64,000 nucleotides of DNA from Rahnella woolbedingensis (GTDB taxonomy: Bacteria; Pseudomonadota; Gammaproteobacteria; Enterobacterales; Enterobacteriaceae), in assembly GCF_003602095.1 (NCBI RefSeq), contig NZ_RAHH01000011.1, forward strand, positions 1 through 64,000. The letters are read 5' to 3'. Shown here piece by piece: positions 25,313 to 32,515 of the stretch. Below the pieces are notes generated by a model. That model did not search any database. It worked only from the letters and a program-made list of their open reading frames with translations, and had not been told where the DNA came from. Each line of letters opens with the position of its first letter. Position 1 is the stretch's first letter. Made by a program: the position numbers and the translations under genes.

Positions 25313-27163
25313 TCAGCTTTTTACCGGTGAAGAATTCAGGCTCTGGATGTAATTTCTCCAGCCACCAAATGCCGTGATTTCCGTGGCTTCCGGGATCGCC
25401 CATGGCTCGCAGATAAAGCCTTTCACGATGCGACCATCGGCCAGTTCAAGCGACCCGATACCGAGCGGTGCCGGGATTTCAGCGACGAATTCGCCAAAGC
25501 GCGCCAGCGGGATATCCCACAATTCGACGATAATCGCGCTGCCGCTTTCAGCCCGCACCAGCCCCGGTTTTGGCGGTTTGGTGTTGGCGAGGGCGTAAAG
25601 TTTGTAGGTTGCGGCGGTGGTGGTTTGCTCGACGCGCACCGCGTTTCGGCGGGTGAGCTGGAAATTGAGCGGCATGCCGGTCAGGTGCGCCCCCACCACG
25701 GCGACGCGTACGCTGGCAGCACTGGCTGGCGCGGGGGTCATAAATTCTTCGGGCTTCATCGCCAGCCCGGTCGCGCCGAGCGGCAGGTTCAGGCTGCGCT
25801 GCCACTGGCGGCCAAAGATCGCCAGCGCATCGTCGTGCCAGGCAGGGGCGAGCAGCGTGATACCGGCGGGCAGGCCGTCGGCGCGCAAACTGGAAGGCAG
25901 CGCCAGTGCGGACAAATCAGCCAGATTGGTGAAGTTGGTGTAAATGCCGAACTGCGAGTTGTAGAGCACGGGCTCCTGCACCATCTCTTCCTGCGTGCGG
26001 ATGGTCGGGGATGTGGGCACGACCAGTGCGTCAAATCCTTCCAGCGCCAGATTGATTTTACGCGACAGTTCAGCGCGTAAATATTCGGCGCGCCAGGCGT
26101 CGCACGCACTGTAGTTCAGGCCGTTGGCGACAATCCCGCGGACTACCGGATCCATCACCTCAGGGCTTTCTTCGAAAATTTCGCCGACGGCTACGGTGCG
26201 TTCTGCCACCCATGCACCGTAATACAATTGCTCCGCCAGCTCGCGGAACGGGGTGAAATCAATCGTCTCCAGCGTGACGCCATGGTGACGCAGGCGGTCG
26301 GTTGCCTCGCTGAAAGCCGCTTGTGCCAGATCATCACCAAAAAACTCCACACGGTCAGGGATGGCGATGCGCGGCTGTGCCGGAAAAGCCACCGGCGCGG
26401 TATGCGGATTTTTACGTGAATAGGCATCGGCGGCGTCATATCCGCCTGCGGCATGGGCTACGGTTTGGGCGTCGCCCACGGTGAGCGTAAAAATGGAGAC
26501 GGCATCGTTGAGGCGACAGGCCGGAACCACGCCGGTATTCGACAGCCAGCCTTTGGTCGGTTTCAGCCCGACGACATTGTTAAAGCCAGCCGGCACGCGA
26601 CCTGAACCGGCAGTGTCGGTGCCCAGCGAAAAGGCGACCAGACCGCGGGCCAGAACAGAAGCTGAGCCAGAGCTTGAACCGCCGCTGACGTAATCAGGAT
26701 TGAAGGTATTGCGCACCGCGCCGTAAGGGGAGCGGGTACCGACCAGTCCGGTGGCGAACTGATCAAGATTGGTTTTCCCGATGACCACCGCGCCTTTGGC
26801 TTTCAGATTAGCAATCACGGTGGCGTCGGCTTCTGCGGTATAGGCAAATGCCGGACACGCCGCCGTCGTCGGCCAGCCCGCGATATCCATATTGTCTTTG
26901 ACGGCAAACGGCACGCCAAACAGCGGCAGGGCGCTCAGCGAACCTTCGGCCTGAGCACGCAGGGTTTCAAGACGGATGATTTGCGCTTCAAGTTGTTCTG
27001 CCGTGGCGAGATAAATCCAGGCATTGTCTGTTTCACTCAGGCTCCCGAGAACCAGAGAAAGCGTGGTGCGCAGGCTGTCTGGCGCACTGCGGTAATGCTG
27101 CTGCCATTCCCGCAAGGTAAAACCGCGAAAGGGTGATGCGACGGTATCTGAAGCTGGAGGCAT
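25313..27163 (-). CDS. atzF: Allophanate hydrolase
   Basis: A 616-residue amidase that splits allophanate to ammonia and carbon dioxide, the second step of ATP-dependent urea breakdown. The amidase-signature Ser-cisSer-Lys triad is visible: Lys in FAVKDNMDIAGWPTTAACPA and the serines in VSGGSSSGSASVLARG and TDTAGSGRVPAGF. The C-terminal 150 residues, from about VRVAVVGAHLTGMPLN to IKGFICEPWAI, form the extra domain seen in AtzF and yeast DUR1,2. It is the first gene of the leftward operon, with a putative GntR operator just upstream. Confidence 0.95.
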   Translation of the reverse strand: MPPASDTVASPFRGFTLREWQQHYRSAPDSLRTTLSLVLGSLSETDNAWIYLATAEQLEAQIIRLETLRAQAEGSLSALPLFGVPFAVKDNMDIAGWPTTAACPAFAYTAEADATVIANLKAKGAVVIGKTNLDQFATGLVGTRSPYGAVRNTFNPDYVSGGSSSGSASVLARGLVAFSLGTDTAGSGRVPAGFNNVVGLKPTKGWLSNTGVVPACRLNDAVSIFTLTVGDAQTVAHAAGGYDAADAYSRKNPHTAPVAFPAQPRIAIPDRVEFFGDDLAQAAFSEATDRLRHHGVTLETIDFTPFRELAEQLYYGAWVAERTVAVGEIFEESPEVMDPVVRGIVANGLNYSACDAWRAEYLRAELSRKINLALEGFDALVVPTSPTIRTQEEMVQEPVLYNSQFGIYTNFTNLADLSALALPSSLRADGLPAGITLLAPAWHDDALAIFGRQWQRSLNLPLGATGLAMKPEEFMTPAPASAASVRVAVVGAHLTGMPLNFQLTRRNAVRVEQTTTAATYKLYALANTKPPKPGLVRAESGSAIIVELWDIPLARFGEFVAEIPAPLGIGSLELADGRIVKGFICEPWAIPEATEITAFGGWRNYIQSLNSSPVKS

Positions 27164-27178
27164 GTTTTGAATCCCATC

Positions 27179-27188
27179 TGGTATACAA
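27179..27188. promoter_or_regulatory. Putative GntR (FCD) operator upstream of atzF
   Basis: TGGTATACAA fits the TNGT-N(0-3)-ACNA pattern of FadR-subfamily GntR regulators and resembles the VanR-type TTGTATACAA site. It lies 16 bases before the atzF start, where a bound repressor would block the operon. The regulator in the same operon belongs to that subfamily. Confidence 0.55.
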
Positions 27189-27471
27189 GATTGAATTCAT
27201 CTAAGCAAAGCCTGTGCCAGATTATTATTCATTGATATTGTTGGGTTTGTGTTTTGTTGTATGCCCGTGTTGTATATTTGTTGCACCACAGAGGGCATGC
27301 AACTGAACAAAAATGGGGCGAAAATTTGCGCTTCGCGCCGTCGTCACCAATCCTGATAACATTATGGTGTTTCTCTTATTGCTCAGAAGCGGCATATTTT
27401 TTAACTCAATCTTTGCGCCAAACTTTCTTTAAGGGATCCGCCCCGCCCCGGTGTAGTGAAAAGAAAGCGCT

Positions 27472-27486
27472 TGCGATTATATCGCA
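27472..27486. promoter_or_regulatory. OhrR operator upstream of ohrR
   Basis: TGCGATTATATCGCA is a perfect 6-3-6 palindrome 26 bases before the ohrR start. A near-identical site recurs upstream of ohr at 28054. Autoregulation and control of ohr by the same peroxide-sensing repressor is the family rule. Confidence 0.78.
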
Positions 27487-27511
27487 CACTATATATATTG
27501 GTGGCATGAAC

Positions 27512-27970
27512 ATGACAACAGATACCGACTCAACACAAAACGGCATGCTGCATCTGGATCAACAGATGTGTTTCGCGCTGTACTCCGCGAATCTGGCGCT
27601 GCATAAGGTTTACCGTAAGTTGCTCGGGCAACTCGACCTTACGTATCCACAATATCTGGTGATGCTGGTGCTGTGGCAGCGTGATGAAGTGACGGTATCT
27701 GAAATCGGCGAAAAGCTGTTTCTCGATTCTGCTACCTTAACGCCGCTGTTAAAGCGTCTGGAAACCGCAGGTTTACTGATGCGTCAGCGGGCGAAAGCGG
27801 ATGAGCGTCAGGTGATTATCTCCCTGACTGCAGAAGGCAGGGCGTTACGCGAGAAAGCGCAGGGTATTCCCGATGCTATTTTGTGTGCGACCGATTGTCA
27901 GGTAGGCGAGATTGTCGCGCTCAAACAGCAGCTGGAAGTATTGCGATCTAAACTTCAGGACAAAGCGTAA
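27512..27970 (+). CDS. ohrR: MarR-family organic-hydroperoxide regulator OhrR
   Basis: A 152-residue winged-helix repressor. The conserved reactive cysteine of OhrR is in [18 protein letters not shown], about residue 20, where organic peroxides oxidise it and release DNA. The helix-turn-helix and wing are in [28 protein letters not shown] and [15 protein letters not shown] prefer the ATG at 27512 because GGTGG lies about seven bases before it; 27506 is also in frame. It lies 136 bases upstream of ohr, each with its own operator copy. Confidence 0.9.
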   Translation: MTTDTDSTQNGMLHLDQQMCFALYSANLALHKVYRKLLGQLDLTYPQYLVMLVLWQRDEVTVSEIGEKLFLDSATLTPLLKRLETAGLLMRQRAKADERQVIISLTAEGRALREKAQGIPDAILCATDCQVGEIVALKQQLEVLRSKLQDKA

Positions 27971-28053
27971 AACCGCGTTTTGCTCAAAGAGTGTTAAACA
28001 GACGAGTCTGAAGGAACAACGTGGATTCGTCTGGTAGAATCAAATAAGTAGCG

Positions 28054-28068
28054 TGCGATTAAATCGCT
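28054..28068. promoter_or_regulatory. OhrR operator upstream of ohr
   Basis: TGCGATTAAATCGCT, with GCGAT-TAA-ATCGC as the palindromic core, matches the site before ohrR except at the spacer and outer edge. It lies 39 bases before the ohr start. Confidence 0.78.
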
Positions 28069-28106
28069 TAATATTTTTGTAACTCTCACTGATTAAGGAA
28101 CGAAAT

Positions 28107-28529
28107 ATGTCTATTGAAAAAGTTGTGTATCGTGCTCATGCCTCAGCCACCGGCGGCCGTGATGGTCGTGCGACTTCTGACGACGGTGTTCTTGACGTCA
28201 AACTGGGTGTTCCAAAAGAAATGGGCGGTATGGGCGGCGGCACCAACCCTGAGCAGCTGTTCGCAGCGGGCTATTCCGCTTGTTTCCTCGGCGCTCTGAA
28301 AGCTGTGGCAGCACAGGAAAAAATTAAGATCCCTGCGGATGCGAAAATTGAAGGCGCGGTAGGCATCGGTGCAATTCCTGGCGGTTACGGTATCGAAGTA
28401 CAGCTCGATATCACTTTGCCGGGCTTTGAGCGCAGTGAAGCCGAAGCGCTGGTAGCGAAAGCCCATCAGGTTTGCCCGTACTCTAATGCGACCCGTGGCA
28501 ATATCGATGTAACATTGAATATTAAGTAA
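28107..28529 (+). CDS. ohr: Organic hydroperoxide resistance protein Ohr
   Basis: A 140-residue OsmC/Ohr-family thiol peroxidase that reduces organic hydroperoxides. The two catalytic cysteines are in [10 protein letters not shown] and [13 protein letters not shown]. The conserved Arg (GGRDGRA) that positions the peroxide is near residue 20. AAGGA precedes the ATG. Expression should be governed by the adjacent OhrR through the palindrome at 28054. A terminator follows. Confidence 0.94.
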   Translation: MSIEKVVYRAHASATGGRDGRATSDDGVLDVKLGVPKEMGGMGGGTNPEQLFAAGYSACFLGALKAVAAQEKIKIPADAKIEGAVGIGAIPGGYGIEVQLDITLPGFERSEAEALVAKAHQVCPYSNATRGNIDVTLNIK

Positions 28530-28576
28530 TTTTTAATCAGACCGCTTTCACCAGAAGGCGTTTTAAGAAAGTTCAG

Positions 28577-28597
28577 GGAGGCTCAGGCCTCCTTTTT
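28577..28597 (+). terminator. Intrinsic terminator of ohr
   Basis: Six-base GC-rich stem (GGAGGC at 28577-28582 with GCCTCC at 28587-28592), loop TCAG and five Ts. Confidence 0.82.
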
Positions 28598-28771
28598 CAC
28601 GTCTGAAATACTCTCTCTGGTTTTGTTAATTTTTCTGTGCAACGCCTGTGTCCTGCGGTTCATGTAGGTATGTATATAAACGTAATCTCAGCATATTCCG
28701 TGAACTCGACGAGCAGAAACATGTCACAATGATTCAGAATCTTTCAAAAAACTTCCGGAAAATTACATTAC

Positions 28772-30451
28772 ATGAATAGAGTGAAGACTCTATCGCAGCA
28801 AAATATCTCAATATTGTTAGCGATTTACATTGGCATTTTCCTGAATGTCTCCGTGTTTCGACGCCGCTTTGCCGCTTTAATTAACCACTTCACTTCTACT
28901 GAACTGCTGCAAGCGGTCACCGAAGTTTGTGCCATCGTGTTGTTTACCTTTTTCGTTCTGCGTTTAATTTCGCTGGGGGGAAAACTGTTTTTCCGCATTA
29001 TCGCCACGTTACTGGTGCTGATTTCGGTCGCAGCCAGTTATTACATGGTCATGTTCAATGTGGTGATTGGCTACGGCATTGTCGTTTCGGTCATGACCAC
29101 GGATATCGATCTGAGTAAAGAAATCATCGGATGGCATCTGTTTATCTGGATGGCGCTGCTCAGTGCGGTTCCGTTATTCCTTATCTGGAAAAACAACCTG
29201 CGTCTGACGCTGATGGAGCAGATAAGAACGCCGGGACAACGCGCGCTGCCGCTGATTGTTCTGCTGGCGACAGCATTGCTGGTCTGGCTGCCGCTGCGTT
29301 ATCTCGACCACCAACAAAGTGTGAATGAGAAGAAAACCAACGTCGATTTGCCGAGCTATGGCGGCGTCGTCGCGCACTCTTATTTGCCATCAAACTGGCT
29401 GGCAGCGCTGGGTTTATATGCTTATACACAGGTTGATGAGAGCCAGGACTCCAGTAATTACTTTGATCCGGCTAAGGAATTTACCTATGTGCCACCCGCG
29501 GATATCGACGATACCTACGTCGTGTTTATCATCGGTGAAACGACCCGTTGGGATCACTTAGGCATTCTGGGGTACGAGCGTGACACCACGCCGCGTTTGT
29601 CGAAAGAGAAGAATCTGGTCGCGTTCCGCGGGACGTCCTGCGATACCGCCACCAAGCTCTCACTGCGCTGTATGTTTGTGCGCGAAGGCGGTACGGCGGA
29701 TAACCCGCAGCGTACGCTGAAAGAGCAGAACATTTTTGCAGTGATGAAATCTCTGGGCTTCACCTCAGAGTTGTTCGCCATGCAAAGCGAGCTGTGGTTC
29801 TACAATAACGCGGATACCAATAACTTCTCTTTCCGTGAAATCATCGCCTCTGAGAAGCGCAACGACGGTAAACCGGTCGATGACATGTTGCTGGTCAACG
29901 AGTTAAAGGAATCGCTCAGGACGCACCCGAAAGGCAAGCATCTGGTGATCCTGCATACCAAAGGTTCGCATTACCTGTATTCGCAACGTTATCCGCGCAG
30001 TTATGCCCGTTATACGCCGGAATGTAAGAGCAACACCTGTACCAAAGCGGAACTGATCAATGCCTTTGATAACAGCGTGTTGTACACCGATACCTTCATC
30101 GACAGCGTGATTGATCAGTTGCGTGATAAGAAAGCGCTGGTGTTTTACGCCTCCGATCACGGTGAATCGATTGATGAGAATTCGCACCTGCACGGTACGC
30201 CACGCGAAATGGCGCCACCGGAGCAATTCCGCGTGCCGATGATGGTATGGGCATCCGACAGTTTCCTGGAGCAACCGGACCACAAACTGGCGTTTGAGCA
30301 GTTACAGGCGCAACAGCGGGTGGGCGCGAAGAAACGCCACGTTGAATTATTCGACTCGATTTTGGGCTGCCTGGGCTATACCTCGCCGGACGGCGGTATC
30401 AACCCGGCGAACAACTGGTGTGCAAAACCCCAGGCAGAACAGAAGCCATAG
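28772..30451 (+). CDS. eptB: Kdo2-lipid A phosphoethanolamine 7''-transferase EptB
   Basis: A 559-residue inner-membrane enzyme that adds phosphoethanolamine to the outer Kdo of lipopolysaccharide. Five membrane segments fill residues 1-200. The periplasmic alkaline-phosphatase-like domain follows. Its metal and nucleophile features are visible: VFIIGETTRWDH, the nucleophile Thr in CDTATKLSLRC, and YASDHGESIDE. VDLPSYGGVVAHSYLPSNWL matches E. coli EptB nearly exactly. Its position before a tRNA-Pro gene and dppA is the conserved enterobacterial order. Confidence 0.95.
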   Translation: MNRVKTLSQQNISILLAIYIGIFLNVSVFRRRFAALINHFTSTELLQAVTEVCAIVLFTFFVLRLISLGGKLFFRIIATLLVLISVAASYYMVMFNVVIGYGIVVSVMTTDIDLSKEIIGWHLFIWMALLSAVPLFLIWKNNLRLTLMEQIRTPGQRALPLIVLLATALLVWLPLRYLDHQQSVNEKKTNVDLPSYGGVVAHSYLPSNWLAALGLYAYTQVDESQDSSNYFDPAKEFTYVPPADIDDTYVVFIIGETTRWDHLGILGYERDTTPRLSKEKNLVAFRGTSCDTATKLSLRCMFVREGGTADNPQRTLKEQNIFAVMKSLGFTSELFAMQSELWFYNNADTNNFSFREIIASEKRNDGKPVDDMLLVNELKESLRTHPKGKHLVILHTKGSHYLYSQRYPRSYARYTPECKSNTCTKAELINAFDNSVLYTDTFIDSVIDQLRDKKALVFYASDHGESIDENSHLHGTPREMAPPEQFRVPMMVWASDSFLEQPDHKLAFEQLQAQQRVGAKKRHVELFDSILGCLGYTSPDGGINPANNWCAKPQAEQKP

Positions 30452-30512
30452 GTTGTTTTGACGGCGTTTCGGATAAAATCTGGTCAGTCAGTTCGGATGT
30501 TATAAAAAGCCG

Positions 30513-30541
30513 TTGACGCTCTGAGGGGGTCGCAGTAAGAT
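30513..30541 (+). promoter_or_regulatory. Promoter of the tRNA-Pro gene
   Basis: TTGACG (30513-30518) and TAAGAT (30536-30541) with a 17-base spacer. A GC-rich discriminator (GCGCCCC) follows, the usual mark of stringently controlled stable-RNA promoters. The tRNA begins 11 bases after the -10 box. Confidence 0.85.
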
Positions 30542-30551
30542 GCGCCCCATT

Positions 30552-30628
30552 CGGCGAGTAGCGCAGCTTGGTAGCGCAACTGGTTTGGGACCAGTGGGTC
30601 GGAGGTTCGAATCCTCTCTCGCCGACCA
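30552..30628 (+). tRNA. tRNA-Pro (anticodon UGG)
   Basis: A 77-base tRNA with encoded CCA. The acceptor stem is CGGCGAG paired with CTCGCCG. The anticodon loop TTTGGGA is flanked by ACTGG and CCAGT. The T arm is GGAGG-TTCGAAT-CCTCT. The sequence looks identical to E. coli proM (UGG), although the locus next to dppA in E. coli carries proK (CGG). A terminator follows at 30635. Confidence 0.97.
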
Positions 30629-30634
30629 CATTTG

Positions 30635-30668
30635 AAAAACCTGCTTTAAAAGCAGGTTTTTTTTCGCC
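30635..30668 (+). terminator. Terminator of tRNA-Pro
   Basis: AAAACCTGCTT paired with AAGCAGGTTTT around a TAA loop, then a run of eight Ts. It is part of the 65-bp unit duplicated downstream. Confidence 0.9.
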
Positions 30669-30772
30669 TGTAGTAAACGAGGATGAGAGCCTCCGAAGGA
30701 GGTTTGAGCCGAGCGAAGCGAGACCACGTTGCTTTAGCAACGGCCCGAAGGGCAAGCATCGAAGATGCGCGT

Positions 30773-30837
30773 AATCCTCTCTCGCCGACCACATTTGAAA
30801 AACCTGCTTTAAAAGCAGGTTTTTTTTCGCCTGTAGT
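30773..30837 (+). repeat. Exact 65-bp copy of the tRNA-Pro 3' end plus terminator
   Basis: Identical to 30610-30674, offset 163 bp. It contains the last 19 bases of the tRNA (through CCA) and the whole terminator, but no 5' tRNA part, so it is not a second tRNA. The 98 bases between the copies contain several short hairpins (for example CCTCCGAAGGAGG). It looks like the scar of an integration or unequal exchange at the tRNA 3' end. Confidence 0.93.
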
Positions 30838-30853
30838 TTATGGAATTTCAGGG

Positions 30854-31333
30854 TTAGGGCTGCCCTTCCTGAGTCACAACATTGCGCGACTCTTCCCAAA
30901 GCGCCTGCCAGTTGTCGGGCGGTTTGCCGCTTTTGAGCATTTTGCTGAACACCCGGTAGGCATCTGTTTTACTCTCATACGCCCGCAATTCTTTATCATC
31001 ATTGACCCAGGCGTAAATAATGATCCGGCTTTTCAGGTTATAACGAAAAAACAGCCGATATTGTTGGAAGAATTTTGCCCTGAACCAGTGTGAGAATTCC
31101 CCACCTAAAGTATCCCCTTGACGGAATTCACTGCGGGCCGGATCTTGCGGGATAGCGTCAAACATCAGCTTATTGATAGCGGCCAGCCGTTTGGTGGCAT
31201 TCTTGCTTTTATAGCCAGCTGGATCTTTGCGGCGTAGCAAAACAACCTGATCAGTGAGTTCCTGTATCTGTTGCAGGATCAGTGGATGAGCGAGAAGGGT
31301 CCATCCGTTAATCTCCAGAGCCTGATTGTGCAT
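30854..31333 (-). CDS. yhaV: YhaV-type RelE-superfamily toxin
   Basis: A 159-residue toxin of the YhaV family, a ribosome-dependent mRNA nuclease. Characteristic stretches are NGWTLLAHPLI, then NATKRLAAINKLMFDAIPQDPA and FRQGDTLGGEFSHWFRAKFFQQYRLFFRY. The basic Arg and Lys residues in the last stretch belong to the nuclease surface. It follows the antitoxin prlF by six bases on the same strand, the normal order. It lies just beyond the duplicated tRNA end, a frequent place for inserted modules. Confidence 0.92.
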   Translation of the reverse strand: MHNQALEINGWTLLAHPLILQQIQELTDQVVLLRRKDPAGYKSKNATKRLAAINKLMFDAIPQDPARSEFRQGDTLGGEFSHWFRAKFFQQYRLFFRYNLKSRIIIYAWVNDDKELRAYESKTDAYRVFSKMLKSGKPPDNWQALWEESRNVVTQEGQP

Positions 31334-31339
31334 AATCCG

Positions 31340-31684
31340 TTACTCGTCATCGTCAGAAAGCGGGCTCTCAAGATCGATAGCCATCCCTGCGGTCAGTACA
31401 TTGATTTTTTCATGCAGGGATAACGTCACCGGTTGCATATTTGCCGGGCTATTGAGCATATCCGTCGCAACGAAATCGAGGAAGGCATTGATGACGGGAT
31501 CTTCCGTTTCTTCGAGTTGCCTCGAAATAACCACCTGTCCGTCCGGCAAAATCTTGTACTGAATACGATCGTTTTCGGTGAGATTTAATGCCTTACGAAT
31601 AGTAGCCGGAATGGTGGTCTGGAAACGGCGGGTGACTTTAGATTCTGCTTTGAATTTGATTCCCCATACTGCCGAGGCTGACAT
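31340..31684 (-). CDS. prlF: PrlF antitoxin (SohA), AbrB-like
   Basis: A 114-residue antitoxin. The N-terminal AbrB/SpoVT swapped-hairpin domain is in ESKVTRRFQTTIPATIRKALNLTENDRIQYKILPDGQV. The C-terminal part that binds YhaV includes INAFLDFVATDM and ends in an acidic tail (SDDDE), as in E. coli PrlF. The complex represses its own promoter. A 12-bp inverted repeat directly upstream is the likely operator. Confidence 0.92.
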   Translation of the reverse strand: MSASAVWGIKFKAESKVTRRFQTTIPATIRKALNLTENDRIQYKILPDGQVVISRQLEETEDPVINAFLDFVATDMLNSPANMQPVTLSLHEKINVLTAGMAIDLESPLSDDDE

Positions 31685-31729
31685 AATGAGACTCCCTGAT
31701 GGTGCTTATTTGAGCGATTTTGTCAGCGT

Positions 31730-31760
31730 AATGCATTTGCACGTCCAATGCAAATGCATT
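31730..31760. promoter_or_regulatory. Operator of the prlF-yhaV module
   Basis: AATGCATTTGCA (31730-31741) and its exact complement TGCAAATGCATT (31749-31760) with a seven-base spacer. It lies 45 bases upstream of prlF, where the AbrB-type antitoxin would bind as a dimer. Confidence 0.75.
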
Positions 31761-32515
31761 GGTTATACGTGTTTAAATCTGCATACCCGTGCGCAAACCT
31801 GTCGGAAACCATCGCGTAAAAACTAGCAATAACTACGCCAAAATTTAAAATTTGGTTAGCCTATTCGTATCAACCCATGTCCATGTGGCGTATCCCTACT
31901 GCCGTCAAAGCAGCCAAAATCCGCACGGATCATCACCTGCACCACCAGTGTGCATTTGCGCTATTTTGGGGTGTTTTGCCGGTGCCGGGGCAAACACGTT
32001 CCCTGTAAAGCCACAGCCGTTTACTGCACTTGTCAGCATTTTCAGCTGGTTTCCACCCCTATCTCAAAAATAACCGTTCATATATTCATCATTTAGCCAG
32101 AAATTTTTAGGGATTTAAAATGGGCGAATGAGCCAGAAATATTCTTTTACAGAGGGGATTATGTGGTTATTGCCGGAACAAACTGAACATTCATCCTAAT
32201 TTGGTTAACGAAATGTTTTTTTATGTTTGTTTGTTGTAACTCACAGTCTGTGTAAATGCCTGATGGTTATATTGACGTCAAGGATAGGAGTTGCCAAATT
32301 GATAGCCCCAAGGAAGACCAGTGATTATTTCCGGTACGGTTTTGTAAACACAACTTTACAGATCACAGGAAAAAAATGGCAGTTCACCATGCGCTGGTTG
32401 GACTTATTGCAGCGCACGAGCAAACACAGTCACCCGCAAATAAAAATAAAGGGTGACGTGAGCTGTATACACAACACACACATCCACATCACCATTAATC
32501 GATGGAGCAGAAGCG
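31761..32515. other. Long intergenic and leader region upstream of dppA
   Basis: About 755 bases, AT-rich, with no supported gene. One open frame at 32227-32535 overlaps the dppA start and has no family pattern. The dppA promoter must lie here; I could not fix its boxes. The last 50 bases contain a CA-rich tract annotated separately. Confidence 0.5.
32468..32493 (+). promoter_or_regulatory. CA-rich GcvB small-RNA target in the dppA leader
   Basis: A run of C and A that includes CACAACAC, which fits the CACAaCAY target motif of the GcvB R1 region. GcvB is known to repress dppA through such a tract just upstream of the ribosome site. Here it ends about ten bases before GGAG (32504). The inference rests on motif and on the known E. 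coli and Salmonella case. Confidence 0.72.

Larger units (their letters stand above)
27164..27511. other. Divergent intergenic region between atzF and ohrR
   Basis: 348 bases that must hold the leftward urea-operon promoter and the rightward ohrR promoter. Visible are the GntR-type site at 27179 and the OhrR-type palindrome at 27472. An open frame through the region toward ohrR has no supported start. I see no RNA gene. Confidence 0.5.

Noticed and set aside
30773-30792. Possible second tRNA-Pro
   Set aside because: Only the last 19 bases and CCA are present; there is no 5' acceptor strand, D arm or anticodon arm.
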